A DNA stretch of 64,000 nucleotides, from NCBI GenBank assembly GCA_029204225.1, contig CM055097.1, forward strand, positions 43,320,858 through 43,384,857, in the 5' to 3' direction. The stretch's first letter is position 1; each line of letters opens with the position of its first letter. This DNA is from Diphasiastrum complanatum (lineage: Eukaryota; Streptophyta; Lycopodiopsida; Lycopodiales; Lycopodiaceae). Shown here in pieces: positions 10,445 to 22,320 of this stretch. Both the position numbers and the translations under genes were made by a program. The notes beneath the pieces were generated by a model, which was not told the DNA's origin, did no database searches, and saw only the letters and a program-made list of their open reading frames with translations.

Positions 10445-11330
10445 ATCGACAATGGAGATCCTAAGTTTATAGCTCACTTTAGTCAAGTGTATTCTATAAT
10501 TTTAAGACCTTGCTTGGTTTTAGTTTTATTGATCATCCTAAATCGGATGGATAGATTGAAAGAATTTATAAGACTATGGAAGATATGTTGAGAATATATG
10601 TGTCTCACAAACAGTCTCAATGAGAGGACTAAATTTTTTTAATTGACTTTGCTTACAATAGTAGAAAACATTCTACTACCTGTTATAATCTATTTATGCT
10701 TATGTACGATTTTCATGTGGAGACAAAATCTATAGTAAGATCCAAAAATTTGTTGATTTCTTGCATGATATGCAAGAAATGTTGCAATTGGTGTGCAATA
10801 GTACCTGTAGTACTCAAGATAGAGCTTAGCACTATGCCGATCTTAAGAGATCTTCCAAAGATTTAAAATTTAATGATTGGGTATATCTTAAAATTTCAAA
10901 ATCTTCTAGGACTATGCATACCAGAAAGTATTGTAAGTTGTCTACCAAGTATTGTGGACCGTTTCATATCATTAAAAAATTGATTTTTTAGCCTATGAAC
11001 TTGATTTTCAGAACAATTTACTGCTCATCCAGTGTTTCAAGTAAGTCGATTGAAACTAAGTTTAGATGAATGTGATATAGTTGGATTTGACGAGAATCTT
11101 ATTTATTTGGAAGAGTTATTGCATGGTGTTCATTTAGAACCAGAAAGAATAGTCTGAACCAGAGATAAATAATTGTGAAATTGTTCTATCTCTAAGTGCT
11201 TGATCCGATGGAAATGACATACCGAAGATGATGATTCATGAAAAATGGTTGAAAATGCATGATGACTTTAATGGTCTAAAAATTTGTGATTGTAGATTAC
11301 CTTTGAGTGTTTTCATAATTTCGTGGAGAA
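10445..11330 (+). pseudogene. Ty3/gypsy integrase C-terminal fragment
   Basis: Broken by stops and shifts, but the plus strand gives in order a GDPKFIAHFSQVY-like segment after the second catalytic Asp region, MEDMLRIYVSHKQSQ, FAYNSRKHSTTCYN (family consensus FAYN..KHS.TG..PF), then TAHPVFQVSRLKLSLDECD and the C-terminal EERLLHGVHLEPE-like region. It is the same family as the minus-strand fragment at 41835-42720, with close similarity over its whole length. RT and RNase H are absent. It abuts the LTR at about 10438, so it is a truncated insertion or part of a rearranged element. Confidence 0.8.
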
Positions 11331-11403
11331 AGACATAATCTTCGTTTTATATATTTTTGAAAAGACAATTGTGACTTTTCATTGGGTTTATGCCAAAATT
11401 ACT

Positions 11404-11433
11404 AACATAACAACTAACAACTAACAACTAACT
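11404..11433 (+). repeat. Short (AACAACT)n-like tandem repeat
   Basis: Four imperfect AACTAACA/AACAACTA units mark the transition from the gypsy fragment into the AT-rich block. Confidence 0.6.
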
Positions 11434-11899
11434 CTTAAACAAACACATATTTAAAAAATAATAATATTTGTTTTAGATTTATTATCTCATTAATTAAAAA
11501 TATTTTCAAGATCTAACGCATGTATGTAAAAAAAAAAAAATTGTATAATATATTTTTTGTTTTTATGTTACTAAAATATATACAATTTCTATTAAGTTTA
11601 CATCCTATTCGATTAGAAACAATGTCGTTAATAGATATATCAATTAAAACAACTAAAAAGATGACTTGTTTCATTACATGAATAATTGAAAAAAAATCTT
11701 TGTTTGATAATCCAGTTGCTTGTTTTGATCTTTTTGATGATTATCAAAACGATGTTATTTTAATTTTAGAAGACATACTCATATAGAATATAAATCATAA
11801 TCCAATCTTACAAAAATTCAAAATCTTATATGAAATAAATAAAACAAAAAAAGATTATGTATATTATCAGAATACATTCTTAATGAATTCATAGATAAA

Positions 11900-14800
11900 A
11901 ATAAAAACTCTATGAAACGATGACATCTGATTCAAAAATTCACACATATGTAATTTTAGAAGATATAACTTCAAATTATACATGTCATTTAAATAAAAAC
12001 GATATTTTTGAATACACAAATCTTATTTTAAAAAATGAAACGAATCATGTACTTCAATCCACACATTTAGCTACTAAAATAATAGGTATACCGACTAATC
12101 ATGAATTAAAAAGTATACTTACACTAGAATCAGTCTTTTTTCAATTTATTTATTTTTTCCTTTGGTCATGGATATTATGACACAAAAATTGATTTTATGG
12201 AATATATCAAAATGAGAATATGAATTTTTTTTTTCAATTTACACCCTATATCTTTCGTACTTGATTATTATGTATCAATTACAACAAGTAATATTAATAT
12301 CAAATAATACAAAAACTATAATTTTAGAAAAAGATATTATTGATTTTCTTTCAAAAAATCAAAATACAACAGAATAAGATATATTCAAAAATGTAATGAA
12401 ATATATCCTTGGCCAAAATATTCCTAGTATTCCAACATGGCATCGTCGAAATTTAAATGATTTGATGATGATGGTAGAAAAATGGGGTTTACCACATTTG
12501 TTTTTAACTTTTAACATCAAATGAAACGACAAATACTCGATGGTTAGAAATCAATGAAATCAATTTTTTTTAAAAAAAAAGTATAAATAACAAATATGAT
12601 TGAAAAAATTGCCCTGTTGAATTTTCAAATTTATTTGTATCAAGATTAAAAATCTCTATGAAAAAATATATCTTATCACCCAAAGCAATACTTGGAAGAG
12701 TGCAACATTATCTTGTACGTTATGAATTTTAAAATCGAGGTTCAGCGCATGCACACATAATGTTGTGGATAAATAACGAAGATGTCAATACGATATCAAA
12801 CGAAATAGTTGTTTATGTACTAGCTGAATTTGATCCACGAATTATATAATTTATTGAACCTAATGAAAAAAAATAAAAAAAAGTTATTCAATTTAGTACA
12901 ACGAAAATAAGTACATTATTGTAGAGCTTCTTGTGCTTACAAATTACCAAAAACTAATTTAAAAAAAATGTAAATATGGATTTCTTTTTTCACTATCTAA
13001 ATACCATCAAATATACTTAGATGAAACTGGTCAACGTTGGACATATTTTCGTCCAAGATATGAAGATCGTAATATAGTACCATACCATCCAACAATATTA
13101 ATGTTGTGAAAAACACACATGAATATACAAAGAATAACTAGTATGAATTGGTCATATTATATACTAAAATATGCCATGAAATCGGAACCTATAGAACACA
13201 TAAATCTAGATATCAATGATACAAAATGACTAAAATTAGACCATGTAAATCAAAACATGTTGAAACTAATAACCGATATGTTTTGCAGAAGCTACTTTTA
13301 CATGTCTACAAATACCGATCATAAAACATAGTGAAACAGTCCATTACATAGATTCTTCCCCACCTAATTTTAGAACAAAATTTATAGGTTATAATGATTT
13401 TATATTATTCCATCTAATCGACATATATATATCTCGACCAATAGCGACTGAACAAATGACATTTTATAAGTATTGACTCAAATATAAAATATAGTAAAAA
13501 CAGAAGAAAATATAATTTTATAGATCAACTAGGTAATTATTTATATGAAATAGATCGATTAGTAAGATTCACAAATTATCATTCCGCTCATCATATAGAA
13601 GGCTTTTTTTTTTAATGTATTACTTAAAAACATATATTTTAAATTAGAGAAAGATTTGATATCTAACGAAAACAAAGAAAATACATAGTTTTGTCAATGT
13701 ATACTAAAAAATCTTGTTAACTCGAGAAAAGACATTAATTTTTATATACAAGAATATGTAAATAGACAATTTATTGAGAATGAACAAAGACAACAAATAA
13801 TTAACGTATTACTACAAAAAAAAACATTGACAAACGAAATTCCAACAATGAATACAAATAATCAACAAGATAACACACCTATAATATTATTAAATGATAC
13901 AATAAGAATCTTAGAATTTGAACATGAGTTTCAAAATCTAACAAATTCAACTTTAAATAAAAAAGAAACAAATATATATAACATACTTTTAGAAAATAAA
14001 ACAAGAATTTTTACTATTTCAAGAACATCGGGTAGTGAGAGAATATTCTTAATAAAATATATGACATATAAATATGTTCGTATAGAACGTAAAATTTTGA
14101 TTAGCGCAACTACCCGAGCCGCGACTTAAGTAAACATGTCATGACTGTTTATAATTTATTTTAGATACCGATAAACACTTATACATATAGAATTTAAATC
14201 CAATTGACTTTAGATTCAAGTTAATTTTAGAATCAGACGTAATTATAATTGATGAAATGTCAATGATGACATCACAAACTTTACAACTTGTAATTCACCA
14301 AATAAATCAAATTAAAAATACACCACAAAATCAATGTTTCACAAATTACGTACTAATATTAGTAGGAGATCATGCACAATTACCAGCTATTTGTATGCAT
14401 AAAACAGAAAATATTTTTTTTATATGTCATATATCAAATTCACCTTATTGGAAAAAGACAAAACACTTGGAATTGACATACTTAGAACTAGAAAACCAAC
14501 TCAAGATGAAATAGATAAAATATTTATAAGTAGATATATAACTGATATTGAAGTAATTGAAAAAATTGATGCAGATACAACAATAATATGTACACACAAA
14601 GAAGATGTTTTAAGATACAATGAACATACACTAAAAAAATTGTTTAGCACAATAGAAATTATAAATATAAATGTAAAATCAAATGCTAAATCAATAAAAG
14701 AATTTCAATTATGGTTAAATGAGACAAATTTTTATCAAATTAAAAATAGTGCAAGAGGAGCAAAAGTTATGCTTTTAGCAAATATAAACATATCAAAAGG

Positions 14801-15160
14801 TATGGTAAATGGTACCATAGCTTTTGTAAATGATATTAAATTTGAAAAAAATAGTAACGTCATAAAATCAATAAAACTAAAAATACAAAATAATAACGAA
14901 ATTTTTAATCTAAAATTAGATTAGACACAAATATTTATTATAAATCGACATTTATAATAATACTTGCATATTCAATAACAACGCATAAATCCCAATGTGT
15001 AACAATATTTGGAAAAACTATTATTAACATAAAAAACAATTCCACTTCAGGATTAATATATGTTATGTTGTCTAGAGTCACAAATAAAAAAGACATTTAC
15101 ATTGTTAATAAATTGGCACCTAAATATTTTGATCCAATTTGTTTGTGTAAAAAATATTAA
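11900..15160 (+). pseudogene. Helitron replicase/helicase (RepHel), decayed
   Basis: A very AT-rich plus-strand gene broken by many stops and frameshifts. Recognisable parts in order: Helitron_like_N segment near 12470-12560 (MVEKWGLPHLFLTF, then NTRWLEIN); the Rep segment near 12680-12830 (GRVQHYLVRYEFQNRG, then SAHAHIMLW, the HUH-type His pair); NIVPYHPTILML and NWSYYILKYAMKSEP near 13070-13200; PIF1 helicase from about 13990, with ruined Walker A (TSGSERIFLI, Lys lost), ISATTRAAT, Walker B DEMSMM near 14250 and LVGDHAQLPAI near 14370; the C-terminal GAKVMLLANINISKGMVNG near 14760; and THKSQCVT and YVMLSRVTNKKDIYIV near 14980-15110. Rolling-circle transposition is the known family role; this copy cannot encode it. 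Ends of the element were not found. Confidence 0.88.
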
Positions 15161-15169
15161 AATCTAGCA

Positions 15170-16656
15170 ATTGGATTCATGTCATATGGCACCATGATTG
15201 ATTGACATGTGTCATCCACGTGTACATAAGTACAATAGGATTTGATTGAATCAAGTCACCTTTGATTCGCTTGAATTATGTTTAAATTAATGGTCCTAAT
15301 TTACAGAGATTTTCATGAGGTCAACCACCTCCAAGAAAAAGCACCCTAATCTAAGATCTAATTTGCCTAATCTAAGGCCTAGATTGATAGGGTTACAGTC
15401 TATCTTAAGCACATTTTGACATAATCTAAGATATGAACTCTATAGTTATAAAATGAGAGCACAATTGTATATTGCTCCATCTATTAGTCCATAAATACAT
15501 CAAGGTTGCTTACCATCAGTGAAAGACTTCAACATAGAACTTGTTTAAATTTGAGAGTCAATCAACCAAACATTGGACATTTTGTGAAAATAATGAACAT
15601 CTTATCAATGAGACCAATATGACATTGAATAAAGATTTTAAAATGCAAGATCTAGGAGTTATCAAGAAATTCAATATGGATAGGTACAAAAGAATAGATT
15701 AGGTCAATATATTCAAGATCTATCGATTCACAATTAGAAACTAACCTTAGATTCGAACAATATAGTTATGGATTCAAAATTAATTTTATACATAACTTTT
15801 GAGATAAAACAAGAAAAAAAAGTTATTCTTGACAATTTTAATACTTCATGTATTTGAAAATTTGTGTCTAATGAGCTGATTTGAACTTTCTAAAAATTAT
15901 GTACTTTTCATATGTGTGAGAAGCCGTGATGATCATTAGATAATAAATTACTTGTGGTGTTTAAAAACAATTACCAATTTAGATACATAAAGTGTTTAGA
16001 TCTTGATCAATCTAATTGTTGTACAATCCTTGATACTTGAATAATGTATGTACATCCAAATGAGATTTACATACTCTGATTTTAACATCTAACATATGAT
16101 CAAACATGTTTTTACAGAAAACAACAAACAAAACACATGGATATTTCTAAAGACTATAATTACATAACTGAGGTAAATTTATTATGAAAATTTATAAATT
16201 TAACTAATAATTCATATAATTATTTTTATTTTTTATTAATATTGACATTATAAAAGATAAACAATTACATATATATTATCTTTATTTCTAGATTCTAATA
16301 TTTGTTCTACAATCACAGTTGTTTCGAAAATTTAAAGAGAAAACAATTTTGACCAAAGTTTGAAAAATAGAAATACAATGAAGCAAATATTTCTAATCAA
16401 TATTTTTGGAGTTGAAATTCAAGTTATGTAAATGAATTTGAAAACAATGAAAAATTATATGATTTTATCAATGACCACAAATCGAAGAAGGAGAAATTTG
16501 AGAAAGAATATAAGGATAGTCCAATTGAAAGTAAAATTATCTATATATTATTTCATATAAACAATAGAATTAAAATGAATATATATCAAAATAAAGTAGT
16601 CAATAAAATCATATTTTTTTAAAAAATACATTGTTACAAGATTTGTAAAAAACGTT
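15170..16656. other. AT-rich spacer, no gene seen
   Basis: About 1.5 kb without a credible ORF or a recognisable repeat. It starts directly after the helicase motif. A CTAG at 15165-15168 follows the gene, but no hairpin precedes it, so I do not call it a Helitron 3' end. Confidence 0.4.
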
Positions 16657-16983
16657 TTGAAAAAATTCGACATACAAATTCCAAAGACTATCAATACAAA
16701 TAGAGCATCAATAAAATATTTGGAATCACACATAAATAAATCATATTATACAATACAGAGCTTATATTATGGATATAATATTCCAATACAAGATTGGAAA
16801 GATTTGACAAGATTTGAAGCGGATTCAATTTGTAAAGATCTTGCAAAACAATTAAGAGATCTTTCACAATCTGGCAAGCGGATTACAAAAGGACCAATCA
16901 CCATTGAATCAACAATGAAGGTGATGAATAAAAAAGAAAAATCAATTCAAAAAATAAAGTCACGCATTGAAGAAAACAAATTG
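16657..16983 (+). CDS. Unrecognised exon in the AT-rich block
   Basis: Open frame of about 109 codons with natural composition, from ATG 16657 to a good donor at 16984 (TTG/GTAAGC). The intron could end at TTAATAAACAG (about 17066). The protein is Lys/Ile-rich and includes YGYNIPIQDWKDLTRFEADS and KDLAKQLRDLSQSGKRI. I do not recognise the family. It lies 170-550 bp upstream of the GIY-YIG frame on the same strand, so both could be exons of one gene. Base composition matches that frame rather than the flanking gypsy DNA. Confidence 0.4.
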
Positions 16984-17211
16984 GTAAGCAACAAATATTA
17001 CTTTTATATGCTAATAATTCATATAATATACAATTATTAGAGACTAATTTTATTTTAATAAACAGATTTTATTATCTACTAGCAAAAAAATTGATCAAGC
17101 ATCAACATCAATAACAAGAATAAGAACAATAAAGATAATCAAAATTAATATAATTGTTGACTAGATATATATAGTATTTAAAACAATATTTTTTAAAAGC
17201 ATTTACTGATT

Positions 17212-17627
17212 ATGAATATGTTTTTTTGCAACAAGTTCAACAACAAAACAACGGAAGACATAAAAAGTATATTTATATACAAGATAGAATGTTTAATAAA
17301 TAATAGAATCTATATAGGACATATAAAAAACTTACAAAAAAGAATATCACAACACACAAAAAAAAAATCGTCAAAAAAAATGTTAAAAGATATATTTATT
17401 TTTATTGCTTTAAAAAATACTTTAGAAAAGAAATATTAGAAATTGTGAACTGTAAAAATAAAGCAAATAGACTAGAAAAATTATACATAATTTTTTATAA
17501 AACAAAAACATATAAAGGATATAATATTTTAGAGTGTAATCTTCAAATTACACAAGATGGAATGACATTTTTATTTTTAGATATCTCAAATCTATTTTCA
17601 TCAAAATCAAAGTATGATATAATATAA
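17212..17627 (+). pseudogene. GIY-YIG endonuclease domain, one frameshift
   Basis: Two overlapping frames (17212-17439, then from about 17411 in the next frame) join into one GIY-YIG nuclease domain. The first gives FIYKIECLINNRIYIGH, KNLQKRISQH (the conserved Arg-x3-His region after the YIG strand) and an Ile-rich strand. The second gives KKYFRKEILEIVNCKNKANR, LEKLYIIFYKTKTYKGYN, with the Glu and the terminal Gly-Tyr-Asn typical of the fold. The first Gly of GIY is replaced (FIY). Such domains cut DNA in homing endonucleases, Penelope elements, some large DNA viruses and repair proteins. It follows a Helitron gene here, which is an unusual neighbour. A frameshift near 17425 breaks it; a short intron is less likely. 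Confidence 0.75.
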
Positions 17628-18136
17628 ATTACATATAATTTTATGTCTTTTATAATTTTTTATGTTGAATTATTTTATATATTATCTGATACATAAATCT
17701 GATATCAAATATTACAATTTAGATCAAATGTTTATTTATAATATAGCAAAGTTCTTTTGATAGTTAATTTTGTTTTTAATTCATATTTCTTAAAATAAAA
17801 AGCTTCTTAGTTCGAATATTCAAAATATAACTAAAAAAATAGATTAGATTTTTAATATATTTTAGAATATTATTTGAGAAAAGTCGATTGAGACAACAGA
17901 ATATTTATCGTTGTATTTTATAATTTTACTACAAATTATTGACATACATTGAAATACTTATAATTGTCTAACTATTTATTTATCATAAAAAATATCACAA
18001 TATTTAGAAGCACTCTAAGAAAAGCTGATATCTCAAAATTGTTTTAAAATTTATATTAAGTTTACAAACATTTAATATTAAGCTTTTATGATTTTGGCAC
18101 ATCTAATTTTAAATAAGTTGTAATACAGTTGTTTCA
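17628..18136. other. AT-rich spacer
   Basis: No ORF or repeat recognised. Composition changes sharply at about 18160, where GC-rich sequence starts. Confidence 0.4.
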
Positions 18137-18196
18137 TCTATATATACTAAAAGAAAAGTGGTTTTCGGGCCGTCACGCTCTCATGGGCAGCGTGAC
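18137..18196 (+). mobile_element. Candidate Helitron 5' terminus with hairpin
   Basis: TCTATATATACTAAAAG, preceded by A, fits the 5' TC ends of plant Helitrons inserted into AT dinucleotides. Thirty-five bases in is a perfect 8-bp inverted repeat, GTCACGCT (18172-18179) and AGCGTGAC (18189-18196), with a 9-nt loop. No matching 3' CTRR end with hairpin was located downstream, so the element's length is unknown. Confidence 0.45.
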
Positions 18197-19350
18197 CTGC
18201 TCGGGAACCCATGTTTTTAAAGGGGTGACGCAAATTCCCTTCGTTATTTCATTCAGTTCTCAGCACACGATCCATGCGAGGAGCTGAGAAGAATGGAGAG
18301 GCCTGTGCACTCGCAGCATCATCTACGAGAAGGTGGCTACTTCATGCATTCCTTTTTGCTTTCTCTACTTTTACACCATCAATTTCCACTAGTTTTTGTC
18401 ATGTGTGTTTTGTATGTAGAATGTAGAAGCGTTGAACTTTTCATCGAGCTTAACTAAGGACCGAAGCTGACTGACTGACTCACTGATGCATCCTCTCCTT
18501 TGATTCACTACAAATTTGCGTCTGTTTTCAACATTAGAATCTAAAATGCCTCAGATCAGAAGGAGTTTTGGTTCAGGTTTGGATAATGCGGCAAAAGGAT
18601 GCAGTATATTTCGGTGGACTCCTCAAATCCTAAATTATGGCATTAAGATTTGATTTTGCTGTTATGTTAGGGTGCAGCAATATATGCATCAAACATGACC
18701 CTGGATGAAAAAGGCCAATTGACCGGTAGAAACCGGGTTGAAAGTTGGTACATAAGCAGGCAAGGCTGGGTCAGCTGTAAATTTTCACTAAATCTCGTTT
18801 TGCTGGTCAACAAATCACGATTCTGATTTAAATCAAAATAGGTCGAGTGATCACTTTAAGTCGGATCAATTCTCCATTGGCTTTTTGCTCGAGGTAGGGA
18901 GTGATAGGAGAGGAAGGGAGGGAGCGAAGGGAACTGAAGATGGAGGAGGAGGAGAATGGGAAGAATCAATTTATTGAATTCTTTTTATCCTTTGCTTTTG
19001 CAATCTTTTCTTTCGATTTCATTACGTTGAGATGGACTCCACTGAGGAGCAACTTCTTGTCCCACTTTCGCCAAGCAAGATCGTTTGTTTGTGTTGGAAA
19101 AGTCCTTGATTGACACCCACCAAGGCATGCTATGGGACCCAGTTGCTGGTTACTAACTTGTCGATTTTATATCAGACTTCAGTTTCCAATTGCGGGTCCT
19201 CCCTAAAGTCTACAACTCAATACTCCTTTCCTTATCCACTGTTTAGACACACTTGCCATATCAAACATGTATAGATTGTAAAGACATGCCAGGAAGATGC
19301 AACAAATGTGAAAGAAATGTGCAAAATGAAAAACATAAAGTTTTGGATTC
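18197..19350. other. Spacer, possible Helitron cargo
   Basis: No recognisable protein. A 70-codon frame at 18901-19113 begins Glu/Arg-rich and ends in a hydrophobic segment, without known motif. Probably non-coding. Confidence 0.3.
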
Positions 19351-19441
19351 TTAATTTTGCCCGGCTGCTTGAATAGGGCTCAGCTCTCGTGTGATGGTCT
19401 CCTCCTCCTGGTGTAGGAGGCGCGTGCGTATCCCCTCTCTC

Positions 19442-20325
19442 TTAGGAGGTGCCCATGAGGAAATCATCAATCTGAAGACATGGGGTGTCAACAATGACGA
19501 ATGGAATGGCAGCCTCGTCAAAAAACTGGGCCACCGCTCTCGTGGTAACCTCATGCTGGCGCCTCTGCCACCCTTTGTCCAATGTAGTTTGTTGTGCCCT
19601 CGGCCTAACATGTCTCTGCTGTGTGTGTCTCAACGGTGGGGGTCTAACATGCCCTATGGTGGTATGAGATGGGGCATCGAGGGTTGCATCTGCTGATGGC
19701 ATGGCAGGCGGTGTGTCTCTCGTCGCACCCATGCTAGGACCTGCATTTGGGGGTGTGACACCAACAACTGATGATGCTGATGGTCGTGAGGGCTCTGATG
19801 GAGTGGCAGACAGCCCAGGTGCCCCTGCACGTGCGGTAGACACCGAGTGATTGTCATGGGTAGGTGGTGTTGGTGCCCCTCTATGACTAGACCCTGCACC
19901 TGTATTCCCTCTGCGGCTAGGCCCTGCACCTGTATCCCCTACATGGCTAGGCCCTGCACCCTGGACATGTGGGCTCTGCCATCCCTGCTGGAAAAAAACT
20001 TTGTGATGGTCTAAGTGGCTGGTTGGCTAAGCCATCATGGCCGTATGTCTCTTGTAGCCTCTCTACCTCAGCATCTGTAATGGCTGCACACTGATATACC
20101 CATGCCCCGCCCATTTGGCCTGGTCAATCGTAACAAATGGGCCCTAATCCTAGTGAGTGACCCGGTGAACTCAAAACCGCAATGGTAGGATCTCCATCTG
20201 CGGGCACCTGAACCATGGGACGTAGCCACATCCCCCTGTATGAGGTCAACCTCAGCCCACATGCCCCTGCCAACAACCGACATGCAAAACATACACAAAC
20301 CATGCGAAGATTCAGTACGTTGCAA
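19442..20325 (-). pseudogene. hAT-type transposase fragment (BED finger plus DUF659-like start)
   Basis: Read on the minus strand from 20325. First a BED-type zinc finger relic near 20210-20080 (RRWRSYHCGFEFTGSLTRIR, AHLL, then a Gly-rich turn and VCSHYRC; the first Cys has become Ser). Then AITDAEVERLQETYGHDG, a Pro/Thr/Ser-rich linker containing a 30-bp tandem repeat, and near 19530-19450 TRAVAQFFDEAAIPFVIVDT, which matches the start of the DUF659 region of plant hAT-like proteins. The rest of the transposase (RNase H fold, dimerisation domain) is missing. Frames change between the parts. Plus-strand ORFs here are shadows. Confidence 0.65.
19887..19963. repeat. 30-bp tandem repeat, 2.6 copies
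   Basis: CTAGRCCCTGCACCTGTATY and its 10-base continuation repeats at 19887, 19917 and 19947 within the linker of the hAT relic. Confidence 0.8.
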
Positions 20326-20466
20326 ATCAAGGCTACACTGATGCGAAACAACAAAGATTCACAAATTAGGTCTAAACCGATGTAGAAAAGCGAGCATGAC
20401 ACATAAGAAACCCTAAAATTGTGCCATATGGGCCAAAAGAGAGTTCTAGCACTTTTCTGGACATTG

Positions 20467-20805
20467 AAAAACACAGTCTAGCATCTTATGACACATCGAT
20501 CAGACAAATACAGCTCCTTTCACAGATTAGGGCTAAAAAAGACACCAAAAAGCTAGCTTGACATTCATAAATTGATCTACGTGCAATACATGCATAAATC
20601 GACATTCCTGGCATTCTTGTAGGCATTTAGAAACACAGTGTGGCATCTAACAGCACCTCAATCTGACACCTATAGCCTATTTTACAAGGAGGGCCAAAAA
20701 AGAGGGCACCACTCTCATAACTTCGTCTACGGGCCGTAGGCATTCCCGTATGCATGAGGAAACACAGTGTAGCACTTTACTGCGCTTCAATCTGACACCT
20801 ACAAC
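20467..20805. repeat. Three diverged local repeats
   Basis: AAACACAGTSTRGCAYYTWAY followed by a CAATCTGACACCTA-like phrase recurs at about 20467, 20631 and 20760. Spacing is uneven (164 and 129 bp). In the third unit a CTACGGGCCGTAG palindrome (20727-20739) precedes it. Confidence 0.6.
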
Positions 20806-20849
20806 TAGTTCCAAACAATCATGGAAATTGAAATGAATAGGCAAGAGAA

Positions 20850-21485
20850 ACCTGGAATTGGAGATTTCTCACTCCATGCTCGTTTCCCGTGCCCAATGCC
20901 TTACCCATTGTCCCCCTTGTGGAATAGATAGTCGTAGCACCTTGGATCGTCACAATCGGATGTGTGTAAAACAATTTGCATCAATTTTGCTCTTCGAACA
21001 GGTGCGTGGTCAAAGGCAAATTTCTTTTGGGACAGCGGAATCGTGGCACTTGCTTAAAAACAAAACGCTCTTCCCATTTATGCAACCAATGATCTAGCAC
21101 ATCAGTAGTTCTCTGTGGAGTACTTCCAGCATAATTGGTCGGTTTTATGTGTTATCCTCTGGGTAATCAGTATTCACAGGTCGTCGGGAGGGTGGAACGG
21201 GAAACTGTGATGACATCTGTGAAGGGAATTGCAACGGTTGCGGCGGAGAATATTGAGAAGAAGACGTGTAATTTTCAACCATAGAAGATAACAAAGCACG
21301 CATCTCTGCCATGTTCCTCTCCATACTGTCCATGTGAACCTGCACGGACGGAGGGACACTTGTAGGCAGACTTGTCATCACCGCACTGGGATTATGGTCA
21401 TGATCAGGATTGGCTGGTAGAGTTTGAAGGGAAACTGGTGGACTAGTAGGGTAGTAAAGATATCTACTCTATTATCAGCCATGAT
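20850..21485 (-). pseudogene. gag-like N-terminal region of a minus-strand retroelement
   Basis: A frame starting MADNRVDIFTT (ATG near 21483 on the minus strand) shifts and continues at 21381-21145 as a Pro/Ser/Gln-rich protein with MDSMERNMAEMRALLSSMVE, then YSPPQPLQFPSQMSSQFP and a stop. A second open stretch (about 21090-20860) has HKWEERFVFKQVPRFRCPK. The order primer site (22684), leader and gag on one strand supports a retroelement; the gag itself is not diagnostic. Confidence 0.45.
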
Positions 21486-21756
21486 GACCAACGGAAGTAC
21501 AAGAATACAACGTACTTAGCAGGAAAGCGAAACATTGGAAAGGCTGGAAATTATACAGGAAAAACAAGCAGACTAACACAGCCTTTATCTTTGAGTGTCA
21601 TAACCTGAAAATCTAAACAGAACGAAGATTGAAAAAGGCCAAAATCAAACAAAGTGGGAAACGTGACTCCCTGCTATGAAGTTGGAAAAGGTACTGAGAC
21701 AAGTCTGATTCAGTTGCAAAAACCCCTCCTTTGCTGTAGGTAGATGCTGAGAATAG

Positions 21757-22320
21757 GTAGGAACCATAGAATTAATGAACCGTGGGCGGTTCACCACGGT
21801 TCTGAGAACCGTAGAGTGAACCATACGGTTCTCAATTTTTTTTTGCCAGAACCGTGGTGAACCGCGTGTAGTTATTAATTAATTATTTTTTATATATTAT
21901 TGTGTGGAAAGTCAGCGGGAAGTCATGCAGCGGAATCAGCGGAATTAATTTAGCGGAAAGTCAGCGGGCGGAATCCTTCCTCTGATGGAATGCCTAAGGC
22001 GAAGAAGTCATGTGAAATGGATTCTCGAATTTGCATGACATGATCGTAGCCAAAGCAGCAGGATCGTCCGTCTGTGAGTGTAGCGAATCAGCCATCATGC
22101 CTCATCACTGCCAGGAAGGGGTTTTGGGGGGGTACTTAATTAATTAATTAATTATTTTTTTATTTAGATGAACCGTACCATGGTTCAAGGATTTTCCAGC
22201 ATGAATCATAATAAGTTGCTTATATGTAGGATGCTCATGATCAGGTACCTCCGTACCTGAATTCCTTCCACGGTTCCCAGGACCCACGGTTCTGGGAACC
22301 GTGGGTTCTATGGTAGGAAC
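21757..22320. mobile_element. hAT-like MITE of 548 bp with 8-bp TSD
   Basis: Element 21765-22312 starts CATAGAA and ends TTCTATG, perfect 7-bp terminal inverted repeats. The flanks are identical 8-mers GTAGGAAC at 21757-21764 and 22313-22320. Both subterminal parts are packed with GAACCGTGG/CCACGGTTC words in both orientations (about ten in all), typical of transposase-binding arrays. The middle has a TTAATTAA tract and five CAGCGG words around 21909-21970. No ORF. It interrupts the leader of the minus-strand retroelement. Confidence 0.85.

Noticed and set aside
15165-15168. CTAG as the 3' end of the RepHel Helitron
   Set aside because: No GC-rich hairpin just upstream; a lone tetranucleotide is not evidence.
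11900-17627. Endogenous giant-virus insertion (PIF1 plus GIY-YIG, AT-rich)
   Set aside because: The Rep segment (EFQNRG, HAHIMLW) is of Helitron type, and no viral core gene is seen.
18172-18196. Hairpin as a transcription terminator or Helitron 3' end
   Set aside because: No CTRR follows and this is eukaryotic DNA; it fits better as a subterminal hairpin of a 5' end.
19391-19696. Plus-strand 101-aa ORF
   Set aside because: Shadow of the minus-strand hAT-related coding region.
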